NCBI GenBank assembly: GCA_008973525.1
Contig: WACJ01000101.1
Coordinates: forward strand, 186,001-250,000
Direction of reading: 5' to 3'
Source of the DNA: Stenopsyche tienmushanensis
Taxonomy: Eukaryota > Arthropoda > Insecta > Trichoptera > Stenopsychidae
Length of the DNA: 64,000 nucleotides
Of this stretch, positions 45,372-57,820 are shown one piece after another. The translations under genes were made by a program, and so were the position numbers. The notes under the pieces are model-generated. The model saw only the letters and a list, made by a program, of their open reading frames with translations. It ran no database searches and was not told where the DNA came from. Within the stretch, counting starts at the first letter, position 1. Each line of letters begins with the position of its first letter.

Positions 45372-46496
45372 CAATAATTTCAACGTGTTGCATATTGTGT
45401 TTTCCTATCAAAGTAAATAATTTATTTCCACCTACCTTTTCTCTATAAATGCTTCTAATCACTTTTTTATAGTAATTAACAACAACGTAACATATGCACT
45501 TCACACAGTTTTTTTTTGTGCCCGACACTTACTAATAGTTACTAATAATTTTTCAAATAGTTCTTTGGATAATTTGAACTGAATTCATATGAGAAAATGT
45601 GCGCTCATATAAATTTATCATGTATAAATGACGAGCTCTTTATGTCCCTCCAAAGTGACAACCGAGCACCAAGAGCTACTGATTGTGTATAATATTTATA
45701 AACTGAGTCAGAATCGAACCAATACTACACATATGTCCTACGAATACATCCATGTTCTATGGATAATAAACCACCATGACTACCACCTCTCGAGTGTGGG
45801 AGAATTTTTTTCGGGGAATCGTCGCCTGCTCTTTGCTGTACAACGGACATAAAATGAAAAATTATATATCTTTTTTTCGTATGTATTTTTTTTATATGTA
45901 CGGTGAACATTTTTTTCACAATCTGGATTTGAAGCTAAACCTTTATTATATGAGTCCAGGATTTAACCCAATGGAGCGGAATTAATTCAGTTTAAATGTA
46001 AAGTAGATTTTATGCGGTCTATTGACTCCGCTCCAGAAAGCAATGGTTAAATTGGTTCGTTAAAAGTAAAATTTATCCCGTATTAATTTTTGATTAAAGC
46101 TCAGTGTGATAGCTCAGCTCAGCGTCCATTTTATTATTTTATGATGAACGCCAAAGACTTCTGATTAAACATTCAAGCAAAGCGTTCGGCTAATTTCAAA
46201 GTCCGACGTGCAAACTTCCATGATCTCTGCTTCTTTCTTCTTCTTTGATTGGTTAGCGGAATATATTTGTTTCTAAACCAAGAACCATCAACCTTGCGGA
46301 AAATTGTCAGCAAATTCAATAGCGCTCCTTATGCGCTGAAAGGCATTTCAAATTTTTACAACACACATTTCCATTACTTAAATCCTTGCATTTCAAATAG
46401 CAGTGGACTTGAAAATTTAGACATCATTTATTATATGTGATGTATAATTACATTTATTGTAAGTAATTAATTACTAATACGTATTTATTATAAACT
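45372..46496. other. AT-rich stretch without a recognised gene
   Basis: Open frames at 45628-45852 and 45776-45985 are unsupported. The latter ends MSPGFNPMERN, faintly like the SPDLNPIE motif of Tc1 transposases, with nothing else to support it. Confidence 0.4.
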
Positions 46497-47390
46497 AGCA
46501 AGTGCCCGGCAAACGTTGCAATGCTACACTTAAAGAAATAAAATGTTTGTGTTTTAATTTTGTTCATTGGAGTGCTTTTATATATTTCTAATTACGATTA
46601 AAAACGAGCATACGATCGCGCTTAGTAATTATTTGAAAGGTACATTAAAAATTCAAATGTACCTCTTTCCGATATTTCGAGTCTCCTGTCAGGCTCATGG
46701 ACGTGGAATATTTTTTTCCGTCCCAAAGACTGTGCTTATACCGTGCTAATAAAATGTTTTTGGATACATAATATTTTTCCACGTGGGTGATAAACAAGAA
46801 AGCCGCGAGCAACCCACATACAGCTGTTCACGCGAGAAGCATGCACGCATACCCTGTGTATTCCTGTGATTTGTTATTGCTCGCATCATAAACTACAAAC
46901 GTTTCAATTCGAACGACATATCAATCGGAACCATTGGGACACGACATCTTCTTTCCAAATCAAACTGTAGCTTCGATGATATTATTCACCATCTTTTTCA
47001 CTGAAAGCCTTGCTACATGTGGTGGATTTACGTTTCGGAGAAGAATTATAGGCAAGCCAATAATTTTTATATAGAACGATCAACTAAATTAATGTTGTCA
47101 TGTTTGTTCGTGCCATTTAATCAGTGACAATTTATATATACAGTATATTTGAATGCGTTTTCGATGTGTCGCCAAACGAATCGATGCAGGTATGATTTGA
47201 AATGATGACGCTCGTGACTTACCGCCACACGGCATAGTCCACCGGAGACCGAACGCTCGGGAAGTACGTAAAAAATCAACGGTTGCTATGTTTTGTTTAC
47301 CTTAGAAACCACCAGACCAATGTGCGCCAAAATGGTGCATCCGTCAAACGTCTCGCAAAACAAATTTCGCTCACAAATAATGCTAATTTT
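46497..47390 (-). mobile_element. Helitron relic
   Basis: On the minus strand CFSREQLYVGCSR (around 46840-46800) and KNIMYPKTF match the terminal helicase motif of Helitrons, rolling-circle elements encoding Rep-helicase. The candidate 3' terminus, CGTTTGCCGGGCACTTGCTAG followed by T, lies at 46497 with the CTAG end expected of Helitrons. The rest of the helicase and Rep are gone. 46708-47382 aligns with 29948-30478, and an extra block (about 46865-47010) is present only here. Confidence 0.6.
46668..46706 (-). repeat. Penelope-like motif (degenerate hammerhead core)
   Basis: The minus strand reads CGTCCATGAGCCTGACAGGA then GACTCGAAATATCGG, the same style as 35046-35083: ATGAG, short stem, CGAAATATCG. 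It lies within the Helitron-related block. Confidence 0.35.
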
Positions 47391-48685
47391 CAAATCCTCT
47401 TCGATACACGCCCAATAACTCATCAAAGTTTCTTCGCAATCGGATGAATGTTATAGGAATGTATACATAACGGTATTTATAGGATCAGTGATAGGGGTCA
47501 GAATAAGTACCTGACCTTAAGAAAGCCATTATTTTTTATGAGGATTATTTTACAGCAGGGGTTTTAACCTTATTGTGGTGGCGGGCGCACTTGAAATTTA
47601 GAAGCGGGACGAGCGCAGGCCGGATTTAAAAAAAATGCACACATTTTAAACATATTGAAAATAATATATATTTATGTATGCTTTTTATGGTCAGCTAAAT
47701 TTCATTTTTTTTTCTGTCAGTCCGTCATTTTGTATATCTAAAATTTCTTCTTTAGCAATTTTACTAATGTGAAAGGGTTTAAAAAAATAATTTCAATTAT
47801 GGAAAATTGATCGAATCTATTTTCAAATTTCTTGCAGTAAAATATGTGTATGGAAGAGGAAATGAGTCTTCGGGAAAATTTAAGAAATTGTGAATTTGTA
47901 ACAATGAAATGAGAATATAAATCCAATGTGTCATCAGCTGGAATCAGCTTTGATGTTAAAGTGTCCACATCGACATTGAGCACGATATTGTTTGAATCTG
48001 CACTAAAAGCTAGCTGACGAAGACAAAGACAGACAATTACATTAGCAATGAAGGCCAAAGAAGATAGGGCGAGTTTATCTAAAATTTTAGCACCAATTCA
48101 TCAATAGAATTGAACTTTTGCCTTCCCTCAGTAATAATATATTTTTCTGTATTCGCGGTCCAAAAAATTGTGGGATTAAATTTTTATTAAAACACATCAA
48201 ACGCGGCATTTTCAACCGGTATCCCTCATTAACGTTCAGAACGCAAATAACAATTTCACTCTCAAATATTTAATATTTGCATATAGATACATAAGAATCC
48301 GAATAAACATTGAAATATGATGGTGCGTTTATTCATTATATTTGAATAACATCAGATAAGTTGATTTTATGATAGGTATCAAACTTACGCTGAAAAGTCT
48401 GCCAATTATTTGGAGCAGGGAGTGGATGTAAAAATGTATGGAGTCGCTCAGATCATGATTAGATTAATTTACCTTGATATCAACTCAATATATCGTGTCG
48501 AATCATTGATATCAATTGAAACATATATTTATTCTTTACAAATATTTGTCTTATATGAATGATATTTGAAAATCTGATACATGTTTGAAAACATGTATTT
48601 TATTTGCTTGAACGATTTTATATAATAAATCAGATGCTTATTTAAATAAGAATACTCCTTTAAATTGTTCCATTTTATTTTACAG
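47391..48685. other. Non-coding stretch with a hAT-like end
   Basis: At 47554 CAGCAGGGGTTTTAACCTTA resembles a hAT terminus. The 106-residue minus-strand frame (47738-48058) is not recognised. 47400-47450 resembles 34960-35010 (GATACACGCC...GCAATCGGATGAA). Confidence 0.4.
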
Positions 48686-48775
48686 GAAATTGCAAAACTC
48701 GAAGCGTTCAGCAGCTAGGATGTCTCTTGTCTTATGATCGATGGAAAATCTACCAGTCACTGCCAAAAATTCGAG
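48686..48775 (+). CDS. Candidate 90-nt internal exon
   Basis: It is preceded by a pyrimidine tract and acceptor (TTCCATTTTATTTTACAG) and followed by the donor GTAATT after CGAG. Only one frame is open across it: two bases, 29 codons (NCKTRSVQQLGCLLSYDRWK, then IYQSLPKIR) and one base. It is therefore a symmetric phase-1 exon that could be included or skipped without a frameshift. No family was recognised. It lies outside identified transposons. Confidence 0.4.
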
Positions 48776-49702
48776 GTAATTAGATCGCAATATATTGTGT
48801 GAATTAATTATTTTGCATGTATCTAGAATTACTTTCAGAGCCTGACTACGTTTTCATTCGTCTGAATTTTATATTTTGTATCATAATTCAAGCGTCCTTG
48901 AGTTGTCCCTCTGTTCAAAAATAAAATCATATACGGAGCGAAAAGCTTTCATACTGTTTTTCAAATGTATTCGAGTTTCTTAGAATCACCGATAAGACGG
49001 TCTTAAATGCGCGCGCAGCCTCAAATGTTCTGAGTAGTGGAAATACGCCCAATATTTTCATATTTATTTGCTACTTAAGTCCTCGTTCATTTTTTCGCAT
49101 TGTGATAAAAATAAAATATCATATAGGCGGAAAAAATGACGATATCACACATATTGTGTCATTGGTAAATGTCGTTGTGATGTATTGATTATGCGAAGAT
49201 GGTAAATCTGAATAATAAAATTGTTTTGCTCTCGCCTTAAGGCATAAATAATATCAAGAAAAAAATTGCCACAGATTTTTAATGGCGCTCCTCGACTCCA
49301 AATAAAGTGCCAGCAATATTTACAATCTTCTGAAAGGATGCACTTCTTTTCAGCACACCAGCAGATAGCTGATGAGGTCACAGAGCTATCAGCTTGCTGT
49401 CTAAACTTAAATAGATGTTTGGATACGTGTTCAGGGTGTTTAAATACGCCCAAAAACATTTTGATTTCAAAATGAAATTTCGACATCATTCCCCCTTTTC
49501 ATTCGGAAGAATTATACATTTTATTGTAAACAATGCATTGAAACGTTTCAGCTAGTTTTTTTTTTTGGGGAAGACTTGGATGACCATTATTAATATATAC
49601 ATATCTAATTTGGTAAAAATATATATATCATTTTTACAGCTGAAATTATGTCGTCAATTATGTAATATTTCATGATGAAATAAAAAGTCGTCCTATAATA
49701 TA
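48776..49702. other. Stretch without a recognised gene
   Basis: The minus-strand 114-residue frame (49145-49489) overlaps a plus-strand frame of 69 residues. Neither shows a known domain. Confidence 0.4.
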
Positions 49703-49791
49703 CAGTAGAACCTCGATTATCCGATTCTTCAAAATAAAACATAATATATAATTTGCACGTCGATAATTGTGTCCACTTTTGCTCACCTATG

Positions 49792-50785
49792 TAGGGAATC
49801 CAATCCCGAGCCAAAATTTCGATCCCGGGATTTCATTAGACAATCCCGGGACCAGTCCCGGGATCCCGGGATTGGGATTTTCAATATTTTAAGAAATTAC
49901 CTTGATGAATTTGTTCAAAAAATACTAATAAGTCCATTTGTTCAATATAAAAAATCACTTGAAGGCCAAAGAATTGTATTTATTTAAGAGAATATAAAAA
50001 TACAATTCAAAAATATATAAATAAAACACTAAAAAATTCAAATATTATTTTGAAAATATGCCCGAAGTAACATTAAAATTAAACATTAGTGTTTCGTCAT
50101 TTAGTCTGGATCTGATTTTGGAAGTCGGACAACTTGCTGCTGAAAGGGCACGCTCAGCTTCCACACTCGTTTGAGATTTCGTCATCAGATATTTAAATAC
50201 TAGTTCGAGTTGATGACCGGGTGAGCCCCCATTTTCGTATAACACCATCAATATGACTGATAAAATTCCTTTCTGCTGAGACACAAACTGAAACTCGCAA
50301 AATTCCCGATTTCCCGACAAATTATTTATTTCCGTCGCTGCAGAATAATACTTATATACTATAATACTTTGATGTGATTTGTAATTATATTACGGAGGAA
50401 TACAAAAATTCTGAACCCCGTATCTATTACATTTCATATCGATATTCCCACTATTAGAGTCGAGGTGTAGTAAATACATCACCGGTAGGGAAATGTTACT
50501 ATAACAATTTGAAAAACATACATGTACTGTATATATTTATACATAGATTAGACAGTCACTGCTCCTGTGCGTCGCCTAAGTTCCCCAATTAGTAATTATG
50601 CCACTGTTTCCAAGCGTCTAGATTTCGTCGGAAATCTCTCGATTTAGTAGCCTTCATCGTGTTGGTGAGGTGTACGATTTCTGTTAGATAAAAATTTCAA
50701 TCCCGGGATTTTCGGGATTACGTTTTCTAATCCCGAGATTCTTAAGTACCTAAAACTGTCCAGGATCCCGGGATTGGATTTCCTA
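49792..50785 (-). mobile_element. Short hAT element, copy 4 (994 bp)
   Basis: The ends are TAGGGAATCCAATCCC and TAGGAAATCCAATCCC. The flanking 8-bp duplication is CACCTATG / CACGTATG (7 of 8). Both CCCGGG-rich subterminal regions are kept. It is inserted near the left end of a Tigger element. Confidence 0.93.
50045..50320 (-). pseudogene. hAT dimerisation-region frame, diverged
   Basis: The 91-residue frame (extended upstream) keeps the general sequence but has substitutions in the core motif (SQTSVEAERALSAASCPTSK, where copies 1 and 2 have PPTSVEAERAFSAA). Loss of both prolines and of the phenylalanine in ERAFS suggests relaxed constraint. Confidence 0.65.
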
Positions 50786-50792
50786 CACGTAT

Positions 50793-51830
50793 GTGATGGA
50801 TTGCATATTACGAAGTTTACTAATTGTTTTATATCAAAAAATAGAAGCTCAGAGCAAAAAGTTATTAAAAAAATCAAGAAAAACAGAAGTTGAAGTGTTT
50901 ATTTTTATATGGTTCATACAAAGACGATCAGCTGGACAGCCAATATTTGGTCTATTATTATGTGAAAAAGCAATATTTTTCAATACAAAATTAAATGGAG
51001 ATTCCATCTTCAAAGCATGTTCGGGTTGGCTTGAAAAATTCAAAAGGCGACGACATGGTATCAGGGAAGTTGAAATTCATGGGGAAAAGCTTTCTGCTGA
51101 CATACCTTCAGCAAACACATTAATTGACAAGTTGAAGCTATTTGTGGAGAAGAAAGGATTCGACGAAGAATTTACATATAACGCTGATGAGGCCGGCTTA
51201 AATTGGAAAAAAAGCTTCCCTTCAAATCTTTAGCATCAAGACTAGACAATGCACCGTCCCACTCATCTATATAAAGTTTAAACCAGATCGATGAAATGTT
51301 TACGATAAAATTTCTTCCACCAAATGGCATATCGGTAATACAACCGATGGATAAGGGTGTAATAGAAACATTCAAACGTTGACATGGTAATCAGATGCTC
51401 CGACGATTATCGCAAGCAGATGAAAATAGTGAAGAAACAGTTATCAGCTTCCGCAATAAAATTAATTTAAAATGCTGTTGATACATCGCAGCAGATAGTT
51501 GGAATTCTTTAGATGTGTCAACTTTGAAAATATCATTAGTAAATTAAAGTAACGCGATAGAATGTGATATAGGAGACATTGCAAAAGCAATAGCACAACT
51601 TTCTATATGTGCTGAATGCGACGAAGATGTAACCGAGTGGTTAAATTGCGATGCAAACGATCCTGCATTCACAATTTTGTAATGATGAGGAAATAATTTA
51701 AAACATCCCTCAAAAAAACAAAGTTGTGAAGAAGAAAAAGAGATTTGCGAGGGGGGAAATATTGGTCCTACACATTCTGAAGGTTTTCAGTATTTAGATG
51801 TCATCATGAAATGGCTTGATAACCACGTAT
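50793..51830 (+). pseudogene. Tigger transposase remnant
   Basis: A 146-residue open frame (50793-51233) carries the CENP-B-like DNA-binding domain: IQRRSAGQPIFGLLLCEKA (42-60), NTKLNGDSIFKACSGWLEKF (64-83), then HGIREVEIHGEKLSADIPSA and FTYNADEAGLNWK, with the first catalytic aspartate D132. Downstream (to about 51830) the coding sense continues in broken frames, with WLNCDANDPAF near 51640 and a C-terminal acidic region. Frameshifts after 51230 inactivate it. Confidence 0.88.
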
Positions 51831-51994
51831 GCATATTTTTAATAAAACATGATTTATTATATGTGTATATAAATCCTGACAAATAAAAATTATTCATACA
51901 TTCCCTGTCAATTATGATTATTTTCGAATATTCGGATTTTTGTTATCCAGACTACTTTCATCCCCAATTAATCCGGATAATCAAGGTTCTACTG

Positions 51995-54239
51995 TGCAAT
52001 GATTATAAGGCGTATAGTCATTTTTTGCTGAGTTGCAAGTTGTAAACATGATTGAGAAATAGACGAAAACGATATTTTACGATACGATATTATGATTCTA
52101 ATGTCTTATTTGTTTTTCGTCAATTATGTTTCCAACGGAATGCTTTAATGTAAGTGAGAATGTCAATATGATAATGTAAATTAATTTGAAAAAAAAAATC
52201 CTTTAAATTCCACCTAAACATTGTGCAAAAATAAATTCAATGTTTGTGTTATTGTTAAATGATTAATTGGTAAATTTAGAAGATTGGAATTATTAATATT
52301 TCCAATCGATTATTACGATTCAAGATCATCATGATTTACTACTTATGAAAATAGTAATTAAGTCAGGCAGTAAATAAATAATTTGATGATTTCGCTCTTT
52401 AATTTTAGATTTACACCTATTTAATCCTGGATCTATTCTGCGAGATTTGATCATTATGAACAAAATTACAAAAAAACTCCGATTGTATTTAATAGCATTT
52501 TTATCCTGATTATTATTTACCTTTCAGCCTTGTTATTTATAATTTAGGTATGACTTGCTACCTATCCCTACCAATACCCGTCAATCTGATTTCTCGATTG
52601 ATTTTATATTTAAACATAATTAACCAGCTTTATCTATGAATAATTGATATGGTGGCAAATTTGAAACTAAATAGAACCTAAATAATTAATAAAGTCATAA
52701 CGAAATATAACTGTGTTAAAGCTCTGTTATCTGAAAATGAAGAGATCTTCATATAGGAAAAAATAGAATTTTCCATATATAGTGTCAGAAAAAGGATGAA
52801 TTTTAATGAAAATGGATTTGACCTTTTGGAAATCCGTAGATTCATACATTTTCATAAGAAAATAACGATCTAAACGCTTACGTATAAATGAGTTTGCCCT
52901 AATATTAGAGACGCGGAGAAAATTTATTGACAAAGTAGGCCATATAAAAATATTTCAATTGTTGAACATATTATGCCTTTAGGTTTTCAAAAAATCGGTT
53001 AACTTAACCTAGCTTTATTATTATACATGCAGAAGATAATAAGAAACTATGATATATCGTCTATCATTGGGAAACCCTCCGATTTTGATTATATGATTTC
53101 AAATAAGATAACTTATGAAGAATTATAAATATAATTGACTAATCCACTACAATATAAGTTTTTATGCTTTTAATATATATTTAAAATAATGCCATTATGA
53201 ATTACTTCGTAGTCTGTCGAATATTTGGCAGACGGATCTCTATCGAATTAAACTGTCATTAGGGAGGCTGCAGACAGCTAATTGCTACCAAATGATGGGC
53301 GCGTTGCACTGTACCTTCCAATTCCTGTGGGTACTTGTCGATATCCAGCACTAAATATCACAGTTATAAATCGGATGTTCTGATCTGGATTAATAAGCCT
53401 TAATTAGAGTCGGTAATGCTTAATAAAGCATTTTGCGCCCATGCCACGGATCGCGATTCCTAACCTTGTTATGTCGTTCCCTCGCCCACACCTGGGGGTT
53501 GATGTTATTTCTGCGAAATCTGCCATTTTGTGACATTCCTACCTTTGTCGATTCCACCCTAATTGACTTCACCTACCAAAAAGCTCCCTGTGTATCACCG
53601 CTTAATATTTATCACTGCGTGGTAGACTTAGGCAGAGATTTTTTTGTATTTTTTTTTCGGGGTGGGGGTTATAGGGTGAAACATTAGTGAACATAAGGTT
53701 TTCGTTATCACTTTACTATTGCGATATTTTCATGGATTATAAATAAAATAAAATATTGGGTTATTTATTGATTTATTAAAATACAGATTTTTTTGCGAAT
53801 CTGCTTGGTATTTAGTTTAAAATAATATTAGTTTAAGAACCAATGCATTTGATTGTATGGTGTTAGATAGTAGTATCTTTATATATATATATTTCTAGAG
53901 TGTCAGTTCAAGTAAGTATTTAATAGCGAGTGTATGATAAGGCGAATAACGAATGATATGTCATGGTTATATCATTCGTAAAAACAATTATTTGAAGAAC
54001 GAATATGAAATTGGTAAAAAATGGTCCATGTTCGCGGATAGAGTCAATCCGCATCCGCTCAGACAAAAGTTGATTTCCTCGGATCTTGGAATTCCTGTGC
54101 TTGGTTTTCCCGGATTTTTCTACGATCCGAATCTTGGACATTTAAATTGACAAAAGTAATATATTCTTCAGTTGCCTTTTAATATTGAGTCATTTTTGTT
54201 ATTTCCATTTATTCCGTTATTTTCTGTAGACGTAGAACT
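51995..54239. other. Long stretch without a recognised transposon or gene
   Basis: 53200-53690 has higher GC and less repeat-like sequence, including CAGACAGCTAATTGCTACC, and could be conserved regulatory DNA or a decayed exon. The 84-residue frame at 53433-53687 is not recognised. Confidence 0.4.
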
Positions 54240-54600
54240 ACACGTTTTTTAAGAAATTCGCACTTTTTTACTTACTTTACGAAAATTATTTTTGTTAACG
54301 TATGGATTAATTTGCAACTCTTAGTGAATATTCTTCATAGCTGTTTTCTACTAAATTCCATTTATTGTTTAGTGATTCTGCGTTTGTCACAATCTTTAAA
54401 AAATATATTTCGATGATGATTTAAAAAAGTTAATCACAAATTTGGATCAATAATTGTTTATAATATTCACAATATTATAGCCTATATAGATACAGAGAGC
54501 ATAGTAAACATATCGAACAAAGGATATCCAGGAACTGAGATCAACGATTTGACGAAAAAGTTTATTTGTTATAAAACTAATAAATATGTAAGTCGTATTT
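54240..54600 (+). repeat. TTAA family T1 fragment
   Basis: It aligns with 10600-10940 (TTTTTTAAGAAATTCGC at the start, then TTTATTGTTTAGTGATTCTG and the CACAATATT block). The TTAA terminus itself is lost or altered on the left. Confidence 0.65.
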
Positions 54601-55450
54601 TATTTTCGTTTTACCCAGGGCCGTCGTACCGCAGGAACTGGGGCTAAAATTGATACCACAGTTTCTGCCCGAGTCTCCCGATAACTAGTTTGAAAACAAA
54701 ATTGCATCCAAGTTTTCAAATAAGTTATATTTACTTGAATTAATTGCGAATAAACTTTATAAAGTAATAAAAAACTTCAAATTAAAAGGGAAAAAAAATC
54801 GAATTAAAAGGGCAAATATTTGTTTGGTACCCTTAGCGGTGACATGGTGTGCTTAATCGATATTGAAAAAGGCTTAGTTTTGCAGTGAACTGCCTACTTA
54901 TTATAGTTGTACTGTAATTACACGGTGGAAATATGTAATTAGAATTAAATAATTTCGTTTTCTTACGACACAGTATTAAATTACAAGCTGAAACAACAAC
55001 TTTTAACATAAGCAGAACAACATTTAGGCGGGAAAATGTTTTACATTTTCCCGTTGTTACATAAATGCATGATAAATATAATGCAGATATATTTTTATCA
55101 TCGGCTACTATTTAATGAAAATTCGTGTGCACGAGGTTAATGTACGAAGCGCGAAGAATATGTCCCCATTTACTTTTTTTTGGGTGTCGTGTTTTCATAA
55201 AATATTTACGATGGACATTTTCGTATAAATATTCATATATTAATCAACCCTTTAGGTCGATCGCCTTCAATTTTCCGGCCAACCGACCGGATGACAATTC
55301 GCTTTATGTTTGTCCCGTTTCTTCAATTATTGGAATTTTCAAATAAAGGGTTAATCTGAACACTGATGTGTAGCTAGGGCCGTCTTGTTAAGTAATTCGA
55401 TTTACGGATTTCGAAACGCCGAATTAAATGTAATCATGTTTTATCATATT
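54601..55450. other. Non-coding stretch with small repeats
   Basis: 54652-54770 is a copy of 40078-40190. A 94-bp segment 55257-55350 starts CCCTTTAGGTCG and ends with inward CCCTTTATTTG beside TTAA (55351-55354; the left target reads TCAA). It may be a miniature TTAA element. Confidence 0.4.
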
Positions 55451-55454
55451 TTAA

Positions 55455-56640
55455 CCTTAGACTTGGCGGTCCGAAGGTTTTTTTTTCAAAAGTGTTTCAC
55501 CAGCTCCAAGCAATTTTCAGTGAATTTATTAAAAAATATTTTTATGGTGAAAAATGAAAAAAACGTAGTTAAATAAAAATATGTATTTAATACGAACGGT
55601 GTTTGTTCATATATTTAATACTAATTTGCAAAAAATAATTCGTAAAATTACGTAAGTGTGGTTATTTTAAAACAATCTCCAGGGTGGAGGCCGGGCTTTT
55701 TCTCGCACGTATCGCAGTATAACGATGTCTGTCGTTTTTTCCCTGGAATATTACGATGCGAAAACACCATACAGTCTTTGTAGTTTGTAGAATCATATAT
55801 ATAATGGGGATTTATATTCAATCGTTCCTCGTCATTGGTCGTCGATCTACGCCCGGTATCATGTCTATCTGTCAACATTTGACGAAATTTTATATGATTC
55901 TGAGGCTTTCGTTCCTTTTCTCTCATATAATGTATGCATTCACAATTGAGGTTTCTAGCTCCCAAAAAAAAAAGTTTCTTCCACTATTTTAATGACTTAT
56001 GCATAAAACAATATGACGTTGACAGTTGATCGGCAGTGTCTACTCCTCCCATATTTTTTATGTAATTTTAAATAAGTGTTGGCTTTTCAATCCCTTATTT
56101 TTGGTTTTCATTATCAATGCATTACCGGGTTTTCCTTCAGGGACTTCTCCTCGCCAATTGCGATGACGATGTGAGCTTTGCACTAAGCATCGTTACATTT
56201 CCCTTAACTCGCCAAGCTAACACAAGTTATTATTTTTGGTGGTAAGCTACTTCTTGCCCAATAGCTAATTTTTTTTTTTTTATATCCTTTGGAAAATGTT
56301 TTTTTATTTGCCACCGGTAAACCGCCATGGTTTCACCACTAAGGTAATAGTTTCTTCTTAAACGTTCCTAAATTCGCATTGGATTAGTGTAAAATCTGTC
56401 GGTGAATACATGGTAACCTTTTTAATTTCCGGAGTTATTATAATTTAAAAACTCACGAAAAATAATTAAATTGTCAGACCACTTCACAAACATGAGATGT
56501 TCACGATGATACAATTTGTCAAAGACTATTGTTTGAAATTGTGATTTTATATCTGCAGCGGACAAAAATGCCGCATCGCAAACATTTCTTTTCACATTTC
56601 AGGAAAGAATGAAAGAAATGATCTATTAATTAATAATAAA
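55455..56640 (-). mobile_element. piggyBac relic, 3' half
   Basis: The 3' end follows TTAA (55451-55454) with CCTTAGACTTGGCGGTCCGA. It is the same family as 20398-20973, with extra interior sequence. It contains the C-terminal coding half on the minus strand. The 5' end was not found. Confidence 0.75.
55648..56280 (-). pseudogene. piggyBac transposase remnant (third catalytic block and cysteine-rich domain)
   Basis: Reading 5' to 3' on the minus strand there is a decayed block at 56280-56110. Then comes GGVDTADQLSTSYCFMHKSL (around 56050-55990) with the third catalytic aspartate, then WWKKLFF..., and then a clean 105-residue frame (55648-55965) with YKDCMVFSHRNIPGKKRQTS and LYCDTCEKKPGLHPGDCFK. 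One conserved cysteine of the first pair is changed (CMVF). Frameshifts separate the parts. Confidence 0.85.
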
Positions 56641-56851
56641 GCAATAGTATCCCTTCTAGAACATTTGCTTCATACCATAGTTTAAAAAAAATACTAAAAT
56701 CGTCAAAGAATATTTAAAAAAAAACATATCTGTTAAATGTCCACACGTTATGATCACTGAACCTGCCAGTAAAAATATGATGTCCAATACGTGTGGACCC
56801 TAGACCACAAAGAGTTAATGATATCAATGTAAGATTTCTTCTATTATTTAA

Positions 56852-57599
56852 CACGTTCCACGCCCAAATTCAATAGTCGGTGCGTAAACAGAAGGGATAG
56901 CGATGCAAAATTGAAATGCACGGGATAAACATGGACAATATATGGCGCATCTTCTCTCAGGTGTTGTTTTATCTTAGATCGACAAGCTTGACTCTACTAT
57001 TAGTCAAATTAACAAAAAAAAGTGAAGATAAGCAAGTGCGAACAGACAAGGGTAGGAATGCAAGTTTCGAGGTCGATCTCGAAAGATATTTAGACAGTTG
57101 TCCATCTTAAAGACATTTAAGAAAGACGTTCGTAAAGTTAACATTTGTAAATCGTAGAAAAATGTAACAGGGAGACGCTGGATTCGCTTTTTGGAGACTG
57201 TTTGACTGACTGACAAATTCTCGATCTCCGGGAAGCGAAAAAAAAATTGCAAAAAAAGTCGCAAGATGTTGTCCTAATCGTCCAAAATCACCTCATATGT
57301 GTTTGAATTGTTTCAATGAATAGGTGGTAACATTATATAAAGTTATATTTTATTTGAAACATAATTTTATAACATTTAAACATATTTTATATGTATATTT
57401 TAGTTATTTTATTTTATGCCTTTATATGTTAAATATAAACATATATTTATTATATTCAGTTTGTTTAATATTTGCATTTGCTAATTCCATTGAATAGAAA
57501 ATAAATAACTTGTTAAATCGTATTTAAATGGATGAAGAAAACGTCCGAAAGAAATCCGCGCCGCGTCCACCATATACGGTGGACGTGGCACGGAACGCG
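56852..57599. mobile_element. TTAA element with a strong subterminal palindrome (748 bp)
   Basis: TTAA flanks it (56848-56851 and 57600-57603). The inward ends are CACGTTCCACGCC and CGCGTTCCGTGCC. The palindrome GTCCACCATATACGGTGGAC (57565-57584) lies 15 bp from the right end. It is non-coding. Its terminal sequence is related to the 243-bp element at 28739-28981 (CACGTTT-ACGCC). Confidence 0.85.
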
Positions 57600-57820
57600 T
57601 TAATTAATCTCTAAAAAATAAGTTTGTGCTTACGGAAAATTTATTTATATTTCAAAACGAATCATATTCGTTTGTATAATACATTGCAAAAAATTGTATA
57701 ATAAATTTCTTTATTGTGCAAATTTGTTACCTTTTTATTTTACATTAAGACTTTTCTTTTTGACGTGACATATTTTTGTAATTTTTACATGGCGTGTGGA
57801 TGAAAAGCGGCCGAAAACTC

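Larger units (their letters stand above)
49703..51994 (+). mobile_element. Tigger transposon relic with nested hAT copy 4
   Basis: The terminal repeats are CAGTAGAACCTCGATTATCC and, inward from the right, CAGTAGAACCTTGATTATCC. TA precedes the left end, and the right flank is TG. Without the hAT insertion it is about 1.29 kb, shorter than usual because of internal loss. The family is the same as 7955-9058. Confidence 0.88.

Noticed and set aside
45776..45985. Tc1 transposase remnant suggested by MSPGFNPMERN
   Set aside because: No other Tc1 motif, terminal repeats or upstream catalytic block was found.
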